Shown piece by piece: positions 4,045 to 6,353 of a stretch of 6,353 nt of DNA. A program made the position numbers and the translations under genes. Under the pieces are notes generated by a model. The model made no database searches. It was not told the origin of the DNA and worked only from the letters and a program-made list of their open reading frames with translations. Numbering within the stretch: the first letter of the stretch is position 1; every line of letters begins with the position of its first letter. Source of the DNA: Phycisphaerales bacterium (GTDB lineage Bacteria > Planctomycetota > Phycisphaerae > Tepidisphaerales > Tepidisphaeraceae). Location of the stretch: assembly GCA_028288775.1 (NCBI GenBank), contig JAQGHP010000286.1, forward strand, positions 1-6,353, given 5' to 3'.

Positions 4045-6353
4045 TTAGGGGGCAGGTGAACTGCCGGGCGTTACAAAATCGTCTCGCATGCGGTACGCCG
4101 TTGAAGAGCCAGCATCAATAAGCTGGTCAAGCAGATAGAGGACAGCGTTTCTCAGTGAGTGGTGTTGTTTCAGGGCGTCAGGCTTTCCGTAGACGTAGCG
4201 CCTCAAGATCGTCTCAAGGTAGAAGACGACGTTGCTGTCGGAAAGAATCTTCGATGCTGTGCCCGCACGCAGCTTTCGTTCCAGAAGCAAAAATGCGTTC
4301 GGAAGAGAACGCTCGCCGATGTCGTAGAGGAACTTCAGAAAGCCGGAAAACACCACGGCGACCGCCGGCAGCTTTTCGAAGAAGTCGTCAATGAGCTGGG
4401 AATGCCCTTCGAGACAATGCCAATGCGTTACTCCTTCGTTCCACTTTAGTCCTAGGAACATTTCTCGCAGGAGCCCTTCGTCGCGCGGGTATCTCTGTTC
4501 GAGATCCGACAGCCAGGGGGCTTTGAGAATGCGGCTGGCTAATTCACTCCACAGCGGCCAGAACGACCCGGTCGTTTCAGCATTGTCCTCGGCGATCACT
4601 AGGTCCTTAACGAACGAAGCCACTTCCTTCGGCGATTTATCAATGTTCGTTAGCACAGGATCGATCACTTGGAGAGCCTGTTCAATCGGCAACTTCCGAG
4701 CGAAGTGTGCCAGATAGTCTTCGCAGTCCGACTCGAAATGATAATCTCGATGCCCTCGATCATCGCGCTCATCTCGCCACATCGCTGACAGCATGGCGGC
4801 AACTTGCTGAAACGCCCGTAACGCAAGCGGCTCGGTCGGACATGGAAGGAGCATCGCCATAATCGCCTTGTAAGCCTGCGATGCGAGCCAGCCCTTAGTC
4901 GGCACCGAAGCCAGTTCCCCTGGCGTGCACGGGATGGTCCAGTGCTCGACAAGACGAATTTCGGCCCGCACTTCTTGCTGAATAACCTCATGCGGCCGTC
5001 TTTCCGTGTACGGTCGCTTCACCTCGATCGCGCCGAGCTCAGCCAATCTTTTCGCCTGTCGAGAAAAAAGGCCGACAAATCCCTGAACGATATGTGGGTG
5101 CGTTTTTCCGAGGTGACGTCCAATGCCGGACGCAGCCGAAATAGCGACCTTGTCGTTCGGGTGAGTGCACGCAGTCACCAGCGCTTTGAGAATGCGATCT
5201 TCCGTTGCTGCATCTACACCATCACTAAGAATTAGCGGCAGCACCAGCGCGGCCCGTGAAGCACTGTCGAAAGCGGCGCCCGACATTCGCGTTGCAAAGT
5301 CAGAAGCATCGGCGTCCTCTTTAACCGCCGCAAGAAGTTTTTCTGTACACCATTCTCTGTCTTTCGGATTCAGATCAGCCCAATGGTCGCGGACGCACAC
5401 GGCCGCCACAAAAATCGGGCCTTCGAAAGCCCAGGTGTCGCCAGGCCACCGCACATCGTCCGCAGTCGCCGGGACTTTGGCGAGAATCAGTTTTTCTTGC
5501 CAATCATCACCGGAGCCCGGTTCATTTCTAAATGCCTTTTCTCCCCAAAGAAACAAAGCTGTGATGGAGACGAAGCGGTCCTGGCCAGGTACCGCTTCGT
5601 CGACTATTTCTTGAAGGTCCGGTTCAAGGGGCCCAGGTGCGAACATGACGCGATTGTCTGCGGGCGGCTGTTCAGGGCTATCTGCCGCTTTCGTCGCTGA
5701 AGGCGGCGGAGCCTCTTGAGGTCGGAAAACTCGAATGTCCATCCGATGCAACGCGATTCGCCAGAGCTTGTCGTCCTCGTTTTGCTCTTCAATTGGCGGC
5801 AGTGCCTCTTTGTACGCGTCGAGAATAGCGGCCACGTCCGGACGAAGAGGGCCCATTTGCAACTGCAGAGCGAGAATCTCCAGAGAGTTCCTTCGGTGAG
5901 GGAGTTTATGGGATGCCTTTCGTTCATTCACAAGAATCTTTTCGAGCGCGCCCTGCATCGGGAACGACAACACCGGCGAATGCATCTCCTGAATACTACG
6001 GGCAAAGTCCATCCGTATCAGGTCTTTGTTTGTGAGCAAGGAGACAGCCGCTCTGCCGGCACGTACGGGATAAGCCATAGCCACACTCGCGACAACAGCC
6101 ACAACCGCGACATTATTCGTTTCGCGGAGCAGATAGGTAAGCCACTCTTCCAGGTTGAACGAATCCTTTTTTCCGAATTCCAGCAGGAACGCTTCGACTG
6201 CCATCAATGCGCACTGCAAAACATTCGGCCCCACAGAATGGCCGCCATAGAGATTCCAAAGACGAGGATTGCACCAATAGGTTTTGATCTTTCCGTCGGG
6301 AAGCTTTAGTTCCACTTGCCAAGGCCGCTCCAAGTGACTTCGCGTCGCCGGCT
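4045..6353 (-). CDS. C-terminal part of a large unassigned, mostly helical protein (partial)
   Basis: The minus-strand frame has no stop from the right edge to the TAA at 4045-4047. The TTG at 6333 is not a credible start: the frame continues upstream as PATRSH and no ribosome binding site is visible, so the true start lies outside the window. Residues below count from that TTG. Visible are a WCNPRLWNLYGG segment (20-31), a hydrophobic helical part NVAVVAVVASVAMAYP (74-89), a Pro/Ala linker (about 205-225) and a long region of amphipathic helices (about 250-745), part of it HEAT-like (for example 380-412, with NDKVAISAASGIGRHLG). No P-loop, nuclease, protease or membrane anchor is evident in the visible part. 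I do not recognise the family with certainty. The style resembles the C-terminal sensor half of very large island-borne ATPases, but this is a guess. By eye its GC content is lower than that of the cytochrome-like gene. Confidence 0.85.
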   Translation of the reverse strand, partial: PATRSHLERPWQVELKLPDGKIKTYWCNPRLWNLYGGHSVGPNVLQCALMAVEAFLLEFGKKDSFNLEEWLTYLLRETNNVAVVAVVASVAMAYPVRAGRAAVSLLTNKDLIRMDFARSIQEMHSPVLSFPMQGALEKILVNERKASHKLPHRRNSLEILALQLQMGPLRPDVAAILDAYKEALPPIEEQNEDDKLWRIALHRMDIRVFRPQEAPPPSATKAADSPEQPPADNRVMFAPGPLEPDLQEIVDEAVPGQDRFVSITALFLWGEKAFRNEPGSGDDWQEKLILAKVPATADDVRWPGDTWAFEGPIFVAAVCVRDHWADLNPKDREWCTEKLLAAVKEDADASDFATRMSGAAFDSASRAALVLPLILSDGVDAATEDRILKALVTACTHPNDKVAISAASGIGRHLGKTHPHIVQGFVGLFSRQAKRLAELGAIEVKRPYTERRPHEVIQQEVRAEIRLVEHWTIPCTPGELASVPTKGWLASQAYKAIMAMLLPCPTEPLALRAFQQVAAMLSAMWRDERDDRGHRDYHFESDCEDYLAHFARKLPIEQALQVIDPVLTNIDKSPKEVASFVKDLVIAEDNAETTGSFWPLWSELASRILKAPWLSDLEQRYPRDEGLLREMFLGLKWNEGVTHWHCLEGHSQLIDDFFEKLPAVAVVFSGFLKFLYDIGERSLPNAFLLLERKLRAGTASKILSDSNVVFYLETILRRYVYGKPDALKQHHSLRNAVLYLLDQLIDAGSSTAYRMRDDFVTPGSSPAP

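Overview
The window looks like chromosomal DNA of a planctomycete, or less likely a relative such as Verrucomicrobiota. The main reason is an 846-residue protein with two CxxCH haem motifs and the ordered DUF1587-DUF1595-DUF1592-DUF1588-DUF1585 architecture, which is strongly expanded in that group. The first codons of a likely DUF1552 partner gene follow it at the left edge.

Layout. (1) Bases 1-23, minus strand: start of the next gene, reading MSSKWMI, with a good ribosome binding site; this fits the opening of a DUF1552 protein. (2) Bases 24-188: the gap between the two genes, filled by a large inverted repeat (50-86 and 146-182). Each arm is itself a hairpin, as in REP/MITE-type repeats. 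(3) Bases 189-2729, minus: the exported DUF1592-type cytochrome-like protein. (4) Bases 2730-3402: about 670 bases with no convincing gene. They hold the upstream region of the cytochrome gene, a perfect 12-base palindrome and an AT-rich stretch ending in a repeat-like palindrome. (5) Bases 3389-3756, plus: two tandem 15-base repeats run into a short ORF with strong GC-rich coding bias but no good start, probably the 3' remnant of a gene. (6) Bases 3757-4044: non-coding. It contains a 28-base match to the 3' end of a tRNA-Pro without the rest of the tRNA, and a related inverted copy about 130 bases further on. This is the kind of mark left by integration at a tRNA gene. (7) Bases 4045-6353, minus: the C-terminal 769 or so codons of a large, mainly helical protein I cannot assign. 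It is open to the right edge, so its N-terminus lies outside.

How it fits together. The DUF1592 and DUF1552 genes probably form one minus-strand transcription unit for an exported protein pair. The right part is lower in GC and carries different codon use. It is separated from the left by repeats, a gene fragment and tRNA-derived sequence, so the region around 3360-4040 is plausibly the edge of a genomic island. The large right-hand gene would then be island cargo. A defence-type ATPase/sensor is one possibility, but this rests on protein style and context and not on a catalytic motif.
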